From the NCBI GenBank assembly GCA_003209195.1, contig QCSF01000002.1:62001-126000 (forward strand): 64,000 nt of DNA. Direction: 5' to 3'. The stretch is from Pelagibacteraceae bacterium AG-470-E16. Its GTDB lineage: Bacteria > Pseudomonadota > Alphaproteobacteria > Pelagibacterales > Pelagibacteraceae. A program made the translations under genes and the position numbers. Position 1 is the stretch's first letter. Every line of letters starts with the position of its first letter. Positions 20,189-29,726 of the stretch are shown piece by piece. Under the pieces are notes generated by a model that saw only the letters and a program-made list of their open reading frames with translations, did not search any database and had not been told where the DNA came from.

Positions 20189-21289
20189 TTATGATTGTCT
20201 GATTTCTTTAGCTTTTTTTTCTACTAGCTCAACAATATGATCTACAATTTTGTCACTGGGTATTTTGTGGTTTTGTAAACCTGATAAATATATCATATTA
20301 TTACCTTTACCCCCACCAGTTAAACCGATATCGGTTTGTGCGGCTTCACCGGGACCATTTACAACGCAACCAATAATTGACAAAGTTAAAGGTTCTTTAA
20401 TATGCTCAAGTTTTTTTTCAAGAATTTCAACAGTTTTTATAACTTCAAACGCTTGTCTTGCGCATGATGGACATGAAATAATTTTTACTCCTCTTTTTTT
20501 TAAACCTAAACTTTTTAATATTTCTAGTCCAGCTTTAACTTCCTCCACTGGGTCTGCTGATAATGAAACTCTAATAGTATCACCGATACCCTCTAACAAT
20601 AATATTCCTAGTCCTATTGATGATCTAACTGTACCTGAAAATAATCCACCGGCTTCAGTGATTCCCAGGTGAAGAGGATAATCGCATTCATTTGCTAATA
20701 ATCTATATGATCCAATTGCTAGAAATATATCAGATGCTTTAACACTTATTTTAAAGTTGAAAAAATCATTATCCTCTAGAAGTTGAATATTTTTTTTTGC
20801 ACTTTCTACTAAAGCTTCTGGGCATGGTTCTCTGAATTTTTCTAATATTTCTCTTTCCAATGACCCACCGTTTACTCCAATTCTAATAGAACAATTATAA
20901 TCTTTTGCTGCTTTGACTACTTCAGCTACTCTATCTTTTGATCCAATATTGCCTGGATTAATTCTTAGACAACTGGCTCCTGCTTGTGCAGCTTCAATTG
21001 CTCTCTGATAATGAAAATGAATATCAGCTACTATTGGTACGCTAACATTTTGAATAATTTCTTTTAACGCAAATGTTGACTCTTTGTCTGGGCAAGAAAC
21101 ACGTATTATATCCGCGCCTGCTTCATGAATTATATTAACTTGTTCAATAGTTTTTTTTACATCAGTAGTGAGGGTGTTAGTCATTGATTGAACTGAAATG
21201 GAGTTTGATCCACCAATTTTAATGCCGCCAACATAAATTTCCCTTGTTTTCCTCCTGGTGATATTTCTGAATGGTCTGATAGAAGTCAT
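20189..21289 (-). CDS. ispG: 4-hydroxy-3-methylbut-2-enyl diphosphate synthase
   Basis: A 366-residue GcpE/IspG enzyme of the non-mevalonate isoprenoid pathway. It converts MEcPP to HMBPP using a 4Fe-4S cluster. The cluster cysteines appear in [11 protein letters not shown] (about residue 270) and CVVNGPGEA (about residue 307). The N-terminal barrel motifs (VQSMTNT, RVSCPD and LRINPGNIG) are present. It ends directly before prfA and begins 9 bases after lysC. Confidence 0.95.
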   Translation of the reverse strand: MTSIRPFRNITRRKTREIYVGGIKIGGSNSISVQSMTNTLTTDVKKTIEQVNIIHEAGADIIRVSCPDKESTFALKEIIQNVSVPIVADIHFHYQRAIEAAQAGASCLRINPGNIGSKDRVAEVVKAAKDYNCSIRIGVNGGSLEREILEKFREPCPEALVESAKKNIQLLEDNDFFNFKISVKASDIFLAIGSYRLLANECDYPLHLGITEAGGLFSGTVRSSIGLGILLLEGIGDTIRVSLSADPVEEVKAGLEILKSLGLKKRGVKIISCPSCARQAFEVIKTVEILEKKLEHIKEPLTLSIIGCVVNGPGEAAQTDIGLTGGGKGNNMIYLSGLQNHKIPSDKIVDHIVELVEKKAKEIRQS

Positions 21290-21298
21290 TGTTATTAT

Positions 21299-22516
21299 TT
21301 AAGCCAATTCAAACACATTATGTAGTGTTTTAACAGCTAACTCTGCATTTTTTTCCTCAATTAAAACTGATATCCTAATTTCAGAAGTTGATATAACTAA
21401 AATATTAATATTTTTTAAAGCCAAAGAGTTAAACATTTTATATGCAATACCTGGATGTGTAATCATTCCTGCACCAACTATTGAGATTTTAGATACATTT
21501 TTATCTGTTATTAATTTTTTGTACCCTAATTCAGATTTTAGCCTATTCAACAATTTTTCTGTTTGATTCATGTCATTACTTTTCACTGTGAATGTTACAT
21601 CTGTTTCATTACTTTCAGCAGATACATTTTGAACAATCATATCAACTATAATATTTTGATCATTTAATGGTTTAAAAATTGCAGATGCAACACCTGGTTT
21701 ATCCTTTACACCTATAATTGTTACTTTTGCATCATCTATTGAATATGCCACACCGGTTATAACTTTATCATAAGATATTTTATTCTCAGATAATATATGC
21801 GTTCCAACTTTTTTCGGATAAAATGTAGATTTAACAAATATTTCAACTTCGTTTAACATTGCTTTTTGAATAGATGTACTTTGCATAACTTTTGCGCCTG
21901 ATGAGGACATCTCTAACATTTCATCGTATGAAATTTTATCAATTTTTTTTGCTTCCCTACATATGTCAGGGTTTGTTGTAAAAACTCCCTGAACATCGGT
22001 ATATATTTCACATCTATCTGCCTTCAATGCTTTTGCAACCGCAACTGCAGAGGCGTCTGAGCCACCTCTACCAATCGTAGATATTCTCAATTTTTCAGAG
22101 ATACCTTGAAAACCTGGAATAACAACAACATAATTTTGATCTAAATATCGATTTATTGACTTGGAATTGATGGATATAATTCTACTATTTTTATGTTGAC
22201 CCACTGTGACTATAGGAACCTGCCAAGCAAGTAAAGATCGAGCTTTTATACCCTTATCTATCAAGCATGCGGATAATAAAGCTGAGGTTACTTGCTCACC
22301 AGATGAAACGAGGACATCATATTCTTCATCAGAAAAATTCGTAGATATCTCTTGCGATTTTTTTATCAGATCATTTGTTACTCCAGACATTGCAGAAACA
22401 ATGACTACTATTCTTTGCTTTTTATTTGCCTTATCTATTATAATATTAGCAACTTCTTTAATTCTGCTGATATTTCCAACAGAAGTACCTCCAAATTTTA
22501 TTACTTTTGTGATCAT
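21299..22516 (-). CDS. lysC: Aspartate kinase
   Basis: A 405-residue monofunctional aspartokinase. The kinase domain opens with KFGGTSVGN (residues 7-15) and has GRGGSDASAVA near residue 150. Two C-terminal ACT domains (about 265-400) would bind lysine and/or threonine for feedback control. It makes aspartyl phosphate for lysine, threonine and methionine synthesis. It is the first gene of the minus-strand lysC-ispG-prfA-prmC group, divergent from ubiG. Confidence 0.95.
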   Translation of the reverse strand: MITKVIKFGGTSVGNISRIKEVANIIIDKANKKQRIVVIVSAMSGVTNDLIKKSQEISTNFSDEEYDVLVSSGEQVTSALLSACLIDKGIKARSLLAWQVPIVTVGQHKNSRIISINSKSINRYLDQNYVVVIPGFQGISEKLRISTIGRGGSDASAVAVAKALKADRCEIYTDVQGVFTTNPDICREAKKIDKISYDEMLEMSSSGAKVMQSTSIQKAMLNEVEIFVKSTFYPKKVGTHILSENKISYDKVITGVAYSIDDAKVTIIGVKDKPGVASAIFKPLNDQNIIVDMIVQNVSAESNETDVTFTVKSNDMNQTEKLLNRLKSELGYKKLITDKNVSKISIVGAGMITHPGIAYKMFNSLALKNINILVISTSEIRISVLIEEKNAELAVKTLHNVFELA

Positions 22517-22584
22517 TTTATAAATTAAAATTTGTACTTAAATACTCTTCAGATATAAATTAAACAATACCCACGTTAAAAAAT

Positions 22585-23316
22585 ATGCAAATAAAAAATA
22601 CAGTAAATAACGAAGAAATTGCAAAGTTTGAGAAGCTTGCTGAAGAATGGTGGAACCCAAAAGGGAAATTTGCACCATTGCATAAATTTAACCCTATAAG
22701 ACAGGAATATTTAATAAATAAAATTGCATATCAATATAGTTTAAATCTCGATGTGGAGAAACCATTCAAAAATCTCGATATAATTGACATTGGCTGTGGT
22801 GGAGGACTTTTGTGCGAGCCTCTAAGTAGATTAGGAGCAAATGTGACAGGTATCGATGCGGCTAAAACAAATATTGAGGTTGCTAAAATACATATGGAAG
22901 AAAATGGTTTAAAAATCAAATATCTAAATACAAAGCCAGAGAACATTGAAAATCTTAAGTTCGATGTTGTACTATGTATGGAAATTATTGAACATGTTGA
23001 TGATGTTAACTATTTTATTAAAAGTTGTACAGATTTGCTAAAGCAAAATGGAATAATTTTCTTTGCGACTTTAAATAAAACTTTTAAATCATTTGCTTTA
23101 GCTATAGTTGGTGCTGAATATTTACTAAGATGGCTTCCTATAGGTACACATGATTGGAATAAATTTATTGCACCAAATGATATTATCAATAAAATCTCGA
23201 AACATTATCTCACACATATTGAAACTAAAGGTGTAATATTTAATCCTTTCAAAAATAAATGGAAAATCAGTAATGATACTGATGTAAACTATATGTGTTA
23301 CTTTAAAAAAAATTAA
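22585..23316 (+). CDS. ubiG: Ubiquinone biosynthesis O-methyltransferase
   Basis: A 243-residue class I methyltransferase. It carries the UbiG hallmark N-terminus ([29 protein letters not shown]-like, residues 15-45), motif [14 protein letters not shown] and the motif MEIIEHVDD. It performs both O-methylations in ubiquinone synthesis. It is a single plus-strand gene between divergent lysC and convergent DUF1178, whose stops overlap in TTAA (23313-23316). Confidence 0.95.
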   Translation: [243 protein letters not shown]

Positions 23317-23738
23317 CTATTAGTTTTTTTAATCCATGGAATAGTATTCACATCAATACCTTCATCCAAAAGCTCCGCTGTCTGCTCTGGTGTAGCTTTG
23401 CCATAAATATTACGGATATTTTTTTTATCATAATGTATTGACCTTGCTTCAGAAATGAAATTATCACCAACATATTCTGCATTTTTTTCAACATAATTCC
23501 TCAATTCTCTTAATTTTTTATTTACAGTTTTGTAAAATGCTTCCTGTTTAGATTTATGATTTATAAACTCTTTTTTCGAAGATATTTGAGGAGACATTAG
23601 TTGTTTATAAATTTTGTTGGATTTACCGCATTGGCAAGAAAGCATATTTTTTTTATCTAAACGATCGTATTCTTCTGAGCTAGAAAACCAGCTTTCAAAT
23701 TTTATTCCACATTTGCATTTCAGATGATATTTTATCAT
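23313..23738 (-). CDS. DUF1178 protein
   Basis: A 141-residue protein with an N-terminal zinc-ribbon-like segment (KCKCGIKFESWF near residue 8 and SCQCGKSNKI near residue 35). A conserved C-terminal region follows (YVGDNFISEARSIHYD and then IYGKATPEQTAELLDEGI). This is the DUF1178 family common in alphaproteobacteria. The function is unknown. Confidence 0.9.
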   Translation of the reverse strand: MIKYHLKCKCGIKFESWFSSSEEYDRLDKKNMLSCQCGKSNKIYKQLMSPQISSKKEFINHKSKQEAFYKTVNKKLRELRNYVEKNAEYVGDNFISEARSIHYDKKNIRNIYGKATPEQTAELLDEGIDVNTIPWIKKTNS

Positions 23739-23780
23739 GATAAAAAAATAATACCGTTTTTTTCTTTTTCAATACCAAAT

Positions 23781-24308
23781 TTATTTTTTTTCGAAAAAAA
23801 GAATAACTCTACCTAAAGTAATACCAAATTTTTTCACTTTAGCTATGTTTACCAAATAGTCATCGTCTTGTAAAAACATCCAGTCATCAAATTTTACATT
23901 AACTCTACTATCACCAATTTTTAATCTAAAAGCATATTTCCAATTAAAAGCATTGCCGCTGACGTATCCGCTCGCTATTCCAATCACTCCATCAGCGTAA
24001 CCTGTGTAATAATTAGGATTTTTCTTATCTTTAGTTAATTTCCATTCTCTATAATCCTTAGTACCATCATCGTAAATGAAATCCTCTTTTAAAATTAAAA
24101 TTTCTCCATTCCATGATCCATCAATAAATACTTTAAAACTTTTTTTAATATTTCCAAACCTGTCTTCAAAAACACCTCTTGCGATCGTTTTGCCATTAAA
24201 ATATTCCTCCAGCTTCAAAACTGGTTTTTTATCTTTATAATCTTCTAGTTTCATATTTGAACACCCATTAATTAAAAAAAAAAAAATAATAATTAAAATA
24301 TTTTTCAT
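23781..24308 (-). CDS. DUF3833-like outer-membrane-type lipoprotein
   Basis: A 175-residue protein with a lipoprotein signal: a hydrophobic stretch then LINGC, with the lipid-modified Cys at residue 16. The mature part, beginning LEEYFNGKTIARGVFEDRFG, matches the DUF3833 family, a beta-rich lipoprotein often found with redox or lipid genes. The function is unknown. It overlaps the Nudix gene by four bases. Confidence 0.85.
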   Translation of the reverse strand: MKNILIIIFFFLINGCSNMKLEDYKDKKPVLKLEEYFNGKTIARGVFEDRFGNIKKSFKVFIDGSWNGEILILKEDFIYDDGTKDYREWKLTKDKKNPNYYTGYADGVIGIASGYVSGNAFNWKYAFRLKIGDSRVNVKFDDWMFLQDDDYLVNIAKVKKFGITLGRVILFFEKK

Positions 24309-24712
24309 ATTCTATAATATCCACTTTTTAGTCGTTTTAAAATCATTAACCCGCCCTCTAAAAATTTTTTTGGATATGGACCATTTTTGTTTATCCAGCT
24401 AAAATCCTGTATATCAATATATTTTAAATTACCAGTCCATTTTTTTAAACAAAAAACATTTAAAACAATAAAGTTTTTATTATCATATGTATGATTTATC
24501 AAATCTAGGTGTGACAAATTTTGCTCATTAATATGAATGCCAAGTTCCTCAAAAAGTTCACGTTTTATTGCATCCTCAAATGTTTCATTTCTTTTTAGTT
24601 TTCCGCCTGGAAATTCCCAGTATCCACCAAAATATTTTTTAAAAGGTCTTTTGCAGAAAAGAATTTTATTTTTTTTTTTTAAAAGACAAATAGATACGAA
24701 AATAAAATTCAT
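24305..24712 (-). CDS. mutT: Nudix hydrolase, MutT-like
   Basis: A 135-residue Nudix protein. The Nudix box is complete (GGKLKRNETFEDAIKRELFEELGI spans about residues 36-59, with G, E, REL-EE and G all in place). Size and the preceding FPGG-type context fit 8-oxo-dGTP diphosphatase, which cleans the nucleotide pool. It starts one base before the end of argJ, an arrangement (argJ-mutT) common in alphaproteobacteria. Confidence 0.85.
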   Translation of the reverse strand: MNFIFVSICLLKKKNKILFCKRPFKKYFGGYWEFPGGKLKRNETFEDAIKRELFEELGIHINEQNLSHLDLINHTYDNKNFIVLNVFCLKKWTGNLKYIDIQDFSWINKNGPYPKKFLEGGLMILKRLKSGYYRI

Positions 24713-25975
24713 TTAATTTCTATAATCTGAGTTTATTTTAATATAATCATGTGTTAAATCACATGAATAAGCTTTGAAATTTGAATTACCACTTCCAAGT
24801 GTAACTAAAATCTTAATTTCGCAACTTTTCATATATTTAGCAGCTAATTTTTCTTTATAACTTTTTAGTATCTCTCCTTTTTTAAAAACAAACTGATTCC
24901 CAAATTTTAAACTAATTTTTTCAATGTTTACATTTACATTCGACTTTCCAATAGCCATAATGATTCTACCCCAATTTGGATCTTCTCCAGCTATGGCAGT
25001 TTTAAATAGTTGAGAATTTGCTATTGAAAAGGCAACCTGTTTTGCGTCTTTTTGAGTTTTTGCCTCAGTAACAGAAATCTCAATAAACTTCTTAGCACCT
25101 TCTCCATCAATCGTTATTTGCTTTGCTAAAGATAGCATTACTTGAAAAAGTTTTTTACTAAAAATCTTAAAATACTCAGATTTTTCATTTACTATTAATT
25201 TATTATTTGCTTTACCAGTTGAAAAAATAAGAACCATATCATTAGTTGAAGTATCGCCGTCGACAGTAATTGAATTAAATGTTCTTTCTAAATTTTTTTT
25301 TAATGCTAGCTTTAAAAGTTTATTTGAAATATTTAAATCAGTAAAAATGAAACCTAACATTGTGGCCATATTAGGATAAATCATTCCTGAACCTTTACCA
25401 ATAGCTGCAATATTTATTTTTTTGTTATTTAATACAAAATTTTCAGAGGATAATTTTGCAATTGTATCTGTTGTCATAATCGCTTTTGCTGCTTTAATCC
25501 AATTAACAGATGATGAATGTTTAATTTGCTTAATTAGATCAGGTAACTTATTTAAAATTTTTGCAATAGGAAACTTTTCACCTATTACACCTGTTGATGC
25601 AAAATAAAATTCTTTTTTTTTTATTTTAAGTTTGTCGAAAATTTTTTTTTGAATTAATTTTAATGAATTAAAACCATGTTTCCCAGTCAAAGCATTTGCG
25701 TTTTTAGTATTGACAAATAATGCTTTTACTTTTTTTGACTTATTAAGCTTATTCCACTTTATACACTCAGCCTGAACTCGAGATTTTGTGTATACTCCAG
25801 CATGATTAGCTCCATCTTTAAAGTAAAATATGGAAATATCATTCCTATCTAATCTTTTATATAAATTAGCATTGCAAGAGGACATGCTTAATCCACTAAT
25901 TTTAGGTAAATCAATAAAATGCCCGTTTTTTTTTAAAAAAAGCGATTTAAATAAATTTTTAATTTTTAAATTCAT
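24713..25975 (-). CDS. argJ: Bifunctional ornithine acetyltransferase / N-acetylglutamate synthase
   Basis: A 420-residue ArgJ. The self-cleavage site lies in PNMATMLGF (about residues 200-208), where the Thr becomes the N-terminal nucleophile of the beta chain. DGDTSTNDM, GAKKFIEI and GEDPNWGR, also typical of the family, are present. It recycles the acetyl group from acetylornithine to glutamate. argD and argF are elsewhere in this window. Confidence 0.95.
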   Translation of the reverse strand: MNLKIKNLFKSLFLKKNGHFIDLPKISGLSMSSCNANLYKRLDRNDISIFYFKDGANHAGVYTKSRVQAECIKWNKLNKSKKVKALFVNTKNANALTGKHGFNSLKLIQKKIFDKLKIKKKEFYFASTGVIGEKFPIAKILNKLPDLIKQIKHSSSVNWIKAAKAIMTTDTIAKLSSENFVLNNKKINIAAIGKGSGMIYPNMATMLGFIFTDLNISNKLLKLALKKNLERTFNSITVDGDTSTNDMVLIFSTGKANNKLIVNEKSEYFKIFSKKLFQVMLSLAKQITIDGEGAKKFIEISVTEAKTQKDAKQVAFSIANSQLFKTAIAGEDPNWGRIIMAIGKSNVNVNIEKISLKFGNQFVFKKGEILKSYKEKLAAKYMKSCEIKILVTLGSGNSNFKAYSCDLTHDYIKINSDYRN

Positions 25976-26050
25976 ATTTTTAAAAGTTGATATTTTAAGG
26001 GTTTATAAGATACATAAACACAATTTGCTATTAATAAAAAGTACAGAATT

Positions 26051-28642
26051 ATGAAGCTTAATTTTTTAAATAAATTATTTGGATCATCTAATGAAAGAAA
26101 AATAAATGCAATAAAACCTATTGTGCAGCAAATTAATAATCTCGAATTAGAGATAGAGAAACTACCAGATAATGAATTAAGAAACAAAACTACAAAACTT
26201 AAGAATATGGTTAATCAAAATAAAAATCTGGACGCAGTATTGCCTGAAGCTTTCGCGTTAGTAAGAGAGGCGAGCAAAAGAACCATTGGTCAGAGACATT
26301 ACGATGTTCAATTAATGGGTGGTGTTGTTTTACATCAAGGTAAAATTTCGGAGATGAAAACAGGAGAGGGTAAAACTCTTGTAGCTACACTACCAGCATT
26401 TTTGAATTCTTTAAATTCAAAAGGAGTTCATATTGTTACCGTGAACGACTATTTAGCCAAGAGAGATTCTGAGTGGATGGGTCAAATATATAAATTTTTA
26501 GGTTTATCTGTGGGCTGTCTAACAAATGAAACTTTGGATGAAGATAGAAAAAAAATTTACGCCAGTGATATAATTTATGGAACTAATAACGAATTCGCTT
26601 TTGACTATCTTAGAGATAATATGAAACTTTCAATTGATGAAATGGTTCAACGCAGTTTTGAGTATTGTATTGTTGACGAAGTTGATAGTATTTTAATTGA
26701 TGAGGCAAGAACACCTCTCATAATTTCTGGTCCGACTGAAGATACTTCGACCGAATATTACTTGTGTAATAAAATAGTAAATGAATTAGGCGAAAAATCA
26801 TACCATAAAGATGAAAAAGATAAAAATGCAACTTTGAGTGATCTTGGCGTTGATCAAGTAGAAAAAAAATTGAAAAAAGTAAACTTATTGCAAGGTGACA
26901 ATTTTTATGATCCGAGAAACATATCTTTAGTTCATCATATTAATCAATCATTAAAAGCAAATAAACTTTTCTATAAAGATAAAGATTATATTATTAAAGA
27001 TAATACTATTCAAATTATAGATGAATTCACAGGACGTGTTTTAGAAGGAAGAAGATACTCTGATGGTTTACATCAAGCCATAGAAGCAAAAGAGGGTGTA
27101 CCGATACAAAACGAAAACCAAACTTTTGCGTCAACTACTTATCAAAACTATTTTCGTCTTTATAAAAAATTATCAGGTATGACAGGTACAGCAATAACTG
27201 AGTCTCAAGAGTTTTTTGATATTTATAAACTTGATGTTGTTGATATGCCAACTAATATGCCAATTAAAAGATTAGATTTAAATGACCAAATTTATAGAAC
27301 TGAGAAAGAGAAAAATGAAGCAATTTTAGCTAACATTAAAGAAGCAAATCTTAAAGGTCAGCCAGTTTTAGTTGGAACAACAAGTATTGAAAAATCAGAG
27401 GTACTGTCAGATTATCTTACAAAGAATAATCTAAAACATAATGTATTAAATGCAAAGCATCATGAAAAGGAAGCTTCAATTATAGCCCAAGCAGGAAGAT
27501 ACGGTTCTGTTACAATTGCAACAAATATGGCTGGACGCGGTACGGATATCCAGCTTGGAGGAAACCTTGAAATAAGAATTCTAGAGTCTAGAGACACTGA
27601 TGAGGAAGATAAGTATAAAAAAGAAAAAAAAAGAGTTACTGACTCAGGGGGATTGTTCGTAATTGGAACTGAAAGACATGAAAGTAGAAGAATTGACAAC
27701 CAGTTAAGAGGTAGATCTGGACGACAAGGTGATAATGGAAAATCAATTTTCTTTCTAAGTCTCGAGGATGATTTAATGAGAATTTTCGGCTCAGAAAGAA
27801 TAGACACTATGCTACAAAAACTAGGCTTTAAAGAAGGAGAGTGCATTGACCATCCATGGATAAATAAGGCGTTGGAAAAAGCACAACAAAAAGTTGAGTC
27901 CAGAAATTTCGATATAAGAAAATCCTTGCTGCAATTTGATGATGTAATGAGCGATCAGAGAAAAGTAATATATGAGCAAAGATTGGAAATATTAAAAACA
28001 AAAAATATATATGTAATAACTAATAATTTTTTTAACGATGTAGCTTTTGATATAATTAACTATTCAAAATTATCTCAAGAGCAAATGGATAAAAATATTT
28101 TAAAATCAAGAATTGAACGAATTTTAGGATCTAAAGTAGAAGACCAAGATATAAAAAAATTCATAAATTTAAGTCAAGATAACAAAAAAAATAAGTTGAA
28201 ATCAAAGTTTGAAGAAAAAAGAAAAAGAAGAATTGCGCAAGTCGGAGATGAAATTAATAAAGATATAGAAAAAAAAATATTCTTACAAAACCTAGATTTT
28301 GAATGGAGAAATCATTTACAATATTTAGAGCAACTTAGACAGGTAATTGGTTTGAGGGGTTATGGACAAAAGAATCCTATTGATGAGTATAAAAGAGAAA
28401 GTTTTAACCTTTTTCAAAACTTATTAGAGAAAATTAAGGAAAATATTGTCATTTTTTTATCAAACATGGAGATTACAATTACGGATCAGATGCAAAAGGA
28501 ATTATCTAAAGATATCATCAAAACTGAGAGGATTGACGGTTGTCTATTAAATGATAATGAAAATAATAAAATTTCTCGAAATGAAAGGTGTCCCGCCACT
28601 GGAAAAAAATTTAAATCTTGTTGTGGATCTTTAATTAAATAG
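26051..28642 (+). CDS. secA: Preprotein translocase ATPase SecA
   Basis: An 863-residue SecA. The Walker A motif is MKTGEGKT (residues 102-109); the DEVDSILIDEARTPL segment follows near residue 210; TNMAGRGTDI and the RGRSGRQGD helicase motif are present. It drives export through SecYEG. The C-terminal metal site is unusual: CPATGKKFKSCC (C847, C857, C858) is one residue shorter than the usual CPCGSGKKxxxCH and lacks the second cysteine. It converges on accA with a 12-base overlap. Confidence 0.96.
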   Translation: MKLNFLNKLFGSSNERKINAIKPIVQQINNLELEIEKLPDNELRNKTTKLKNMVNQNKNLDAVLPEAFALVREASKRTIGQRHYDVQLMGGVVLHQGKISEMKTGEGKTLVATLPAFLNSLNSKGVHIVTVNDYLAKRDSEWMGQIYKFLGLSVGCLTNETLDEDRKKIYASDIIYGTNNEFAFDYLRDNMKLSIDEMVQRSFEYCIVDEVDSILIDEARTPLIISGPTEDTSTEYYLCNKIVNELGEKSYHKDEKDKNATLSDLGVDQVEKKLKKVNLLQGDNFYDPRNISLVHHINQSLKANKLFYKDKDYIIKDNTIQIIDEFTGRVLEGRRYSDGLHQAIEAKEGVPIQNENQTFASTTYQNYFRLYKKLSGMTGTAITESQEFFDIYKLDVVDMPTNMPIKRLDLNDQIYRTEKEKNEAILANIKEANLKGQPVLVGTTSIEKSEVLSDYLTKNNLKHNVLNAKHHEKEASIIAQAGRYGSVTIATNMAGRGTDIQLGGNLEIRILESRDTDEEDKYKKEKKRVTDSGGLFVIGTERHESRRIDNQLRGRSGRQGDNGKSIFFLSLEDDLMRIFGSERIDTMLQKLGFKEGECIDHPWINKALEKAQQKVESRNFDIRKSLLQFDDVMSDQRKVIYEQRLEILKTKNIYVITNNFFNDVAFDIINYSKLSQEQMDKNILKSRIERILGSKVEDQDIKKFINLSQDNKKNKLKSKFEEKRKRRIAQVGDEINKDIEKKIFLQNLDFEWRNHLQYLEQLRQVIGLRGYGQKNPIDEYKRESFNLFQNLLEKIKENIVIFLSNMEITITDQMQKELSKDIIKTERIDGCLLNDNENNKISRNERCPATGKKFKSCCGSLIK

Positions 28643-29719
28643 ATATGATAATATTACAAAAATCAAACTGAAAATTACTAAGCCTGCAATAATTTTTTTG
28701 TTTTTAAAAACACTATCTTTTATCTGTATTTTACCTATTCCCTTCAAAGAACCAATTTCGGATGGTAAATTATATCCAACATTTTTAAATTTCTCTTCTC
28801 TTTCAAACAAAATATCTTCTGGTGATTTTGAATTGTAATAACTTATATATTTTAAAATTTCTTCTTTAATTTTGTGAGATATTTGTTCAGGACTTCTATG
28901 TGCGCCTCCTAAAGGCTCTTTTAATACAGAGTCTATTATTTGATATTTTTGAAGGTCTTGGGCTGTTAAATGCATTGCTTCTGCTGCTTCTTTAGATTTA
29001 GTTGCATCCTTCCATAATATGGAAGCGCAACCTTCTGGTGAAATAACAGAATAAATTGAGTGTTCTAACATTAATATCTTGTTGGATGTAGCTAAAGCTA
29101 TAGCCCCACCAGATCCACCCTCGCCTATTACGATTGATATAATCGGAACTGTTAGGCTTAAACAACAATCAATTGATTGAGCGATTGCTTCTGCTTGTCC
29201 TCTTTCTTCAGCTCCCTTCCCAGGATATGCTCCTGGTGTATCAATTAATGTTATTATGGGTATTCTATAATTTTCCGCCAGTTTCATTAAACGAATACAT
29301 TTTCTATACCCTTCTGGTCTCATCATACCAAAGTTTCTTTTTATTCTTGATTGAGTATCATTTCCTTTTTCCTGACCAATAACTAAAACAGATTTACCAT
29401 TAATTTTTGCAAAACCAGATAATACTGATTCATCATCACCAAAATTTCTATCACCAGCTAACAGTTGAAAATCACTAAATATTGAGGAAATATAAAATTC
29501 TGCCTTTGGTCTATTTTCATGCCTAGCTATCTTAGTTTTTTTCCAACCATCTAAATTTGAATAAATATCGTGAATTTTTGATTTTATTTTATTCTCTAAT
29601 TCGTTTATTTGTGAATTATTTATTGTAGATAAACCATCTTCTTTGTTAAATGGATTTTTTAACTTGTCAAGATTTTTGTCTAATTGTTCAAGCTCTTTTT
29701 CAAAATCTAGATAATACAT
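28631..29719 (-). CDS. accA: Acetyl-CoA carboxylase carboxyltransferase subunit alpha
   Basis: A 362-residue AccA. The core is clear (RPKAEFYISSIF, GGAHRSPEQ, GEGGSGGAIALA and EGCASILWKD). It pairs with AccD to carboxylate acetyl-CoA in fatty acid synthesis. The usual length is about 320 residues; here an extra C-terminal tail follows, with a linker and then a hydrophobic helix (about residues 341-360) that looks like a membrane anchor. The tail is encoded partly opposite the end of secA. Confidence 0.94.
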   Translation of the reverse strand: MYYLDFEKELEQLDKNLDKLKNPFNKEDGLSTINNSQINELENKIKSKIHDIYSNLDGWKKTKIARHENRPKAEFYISSIFSDFQLLAGDRNFGDDESVLSGFAKINGKSVLVIGQEKGNDTQSRIKRNFGMMRPEGYRKCIRLMKLAENYRIPIITLIDTPGAYPGKGAEERGQAEAIAQSIDCCLSLTVPIISIVIGEGGSGGAIALATSNKILMLEHSIYSVISPEGCASILWKDATKSKEAAEAMHLTAQDLQKYQIIDSVLKEPLGGAHRSPEQISHKIKEEILKYISYYNSKSPEDILFEREEKFKNVGYNLPSEIGSLKGIGKIQIKDSVFKNKKIIAGLVIFSLIFVILSYLFN

Positions 29720-29726
29720 CTAAGCC

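Noticed and set aside
20250-20672. A 140-residue plus-strand frame
   Set aside because: It is the shadow of ispG, whose motifs are fully intact on the minus strand.
27460-27846. A 128-residue minus-strand frame
   Set aside because: It lies wholly inside secA and reflects codon use of that gene.
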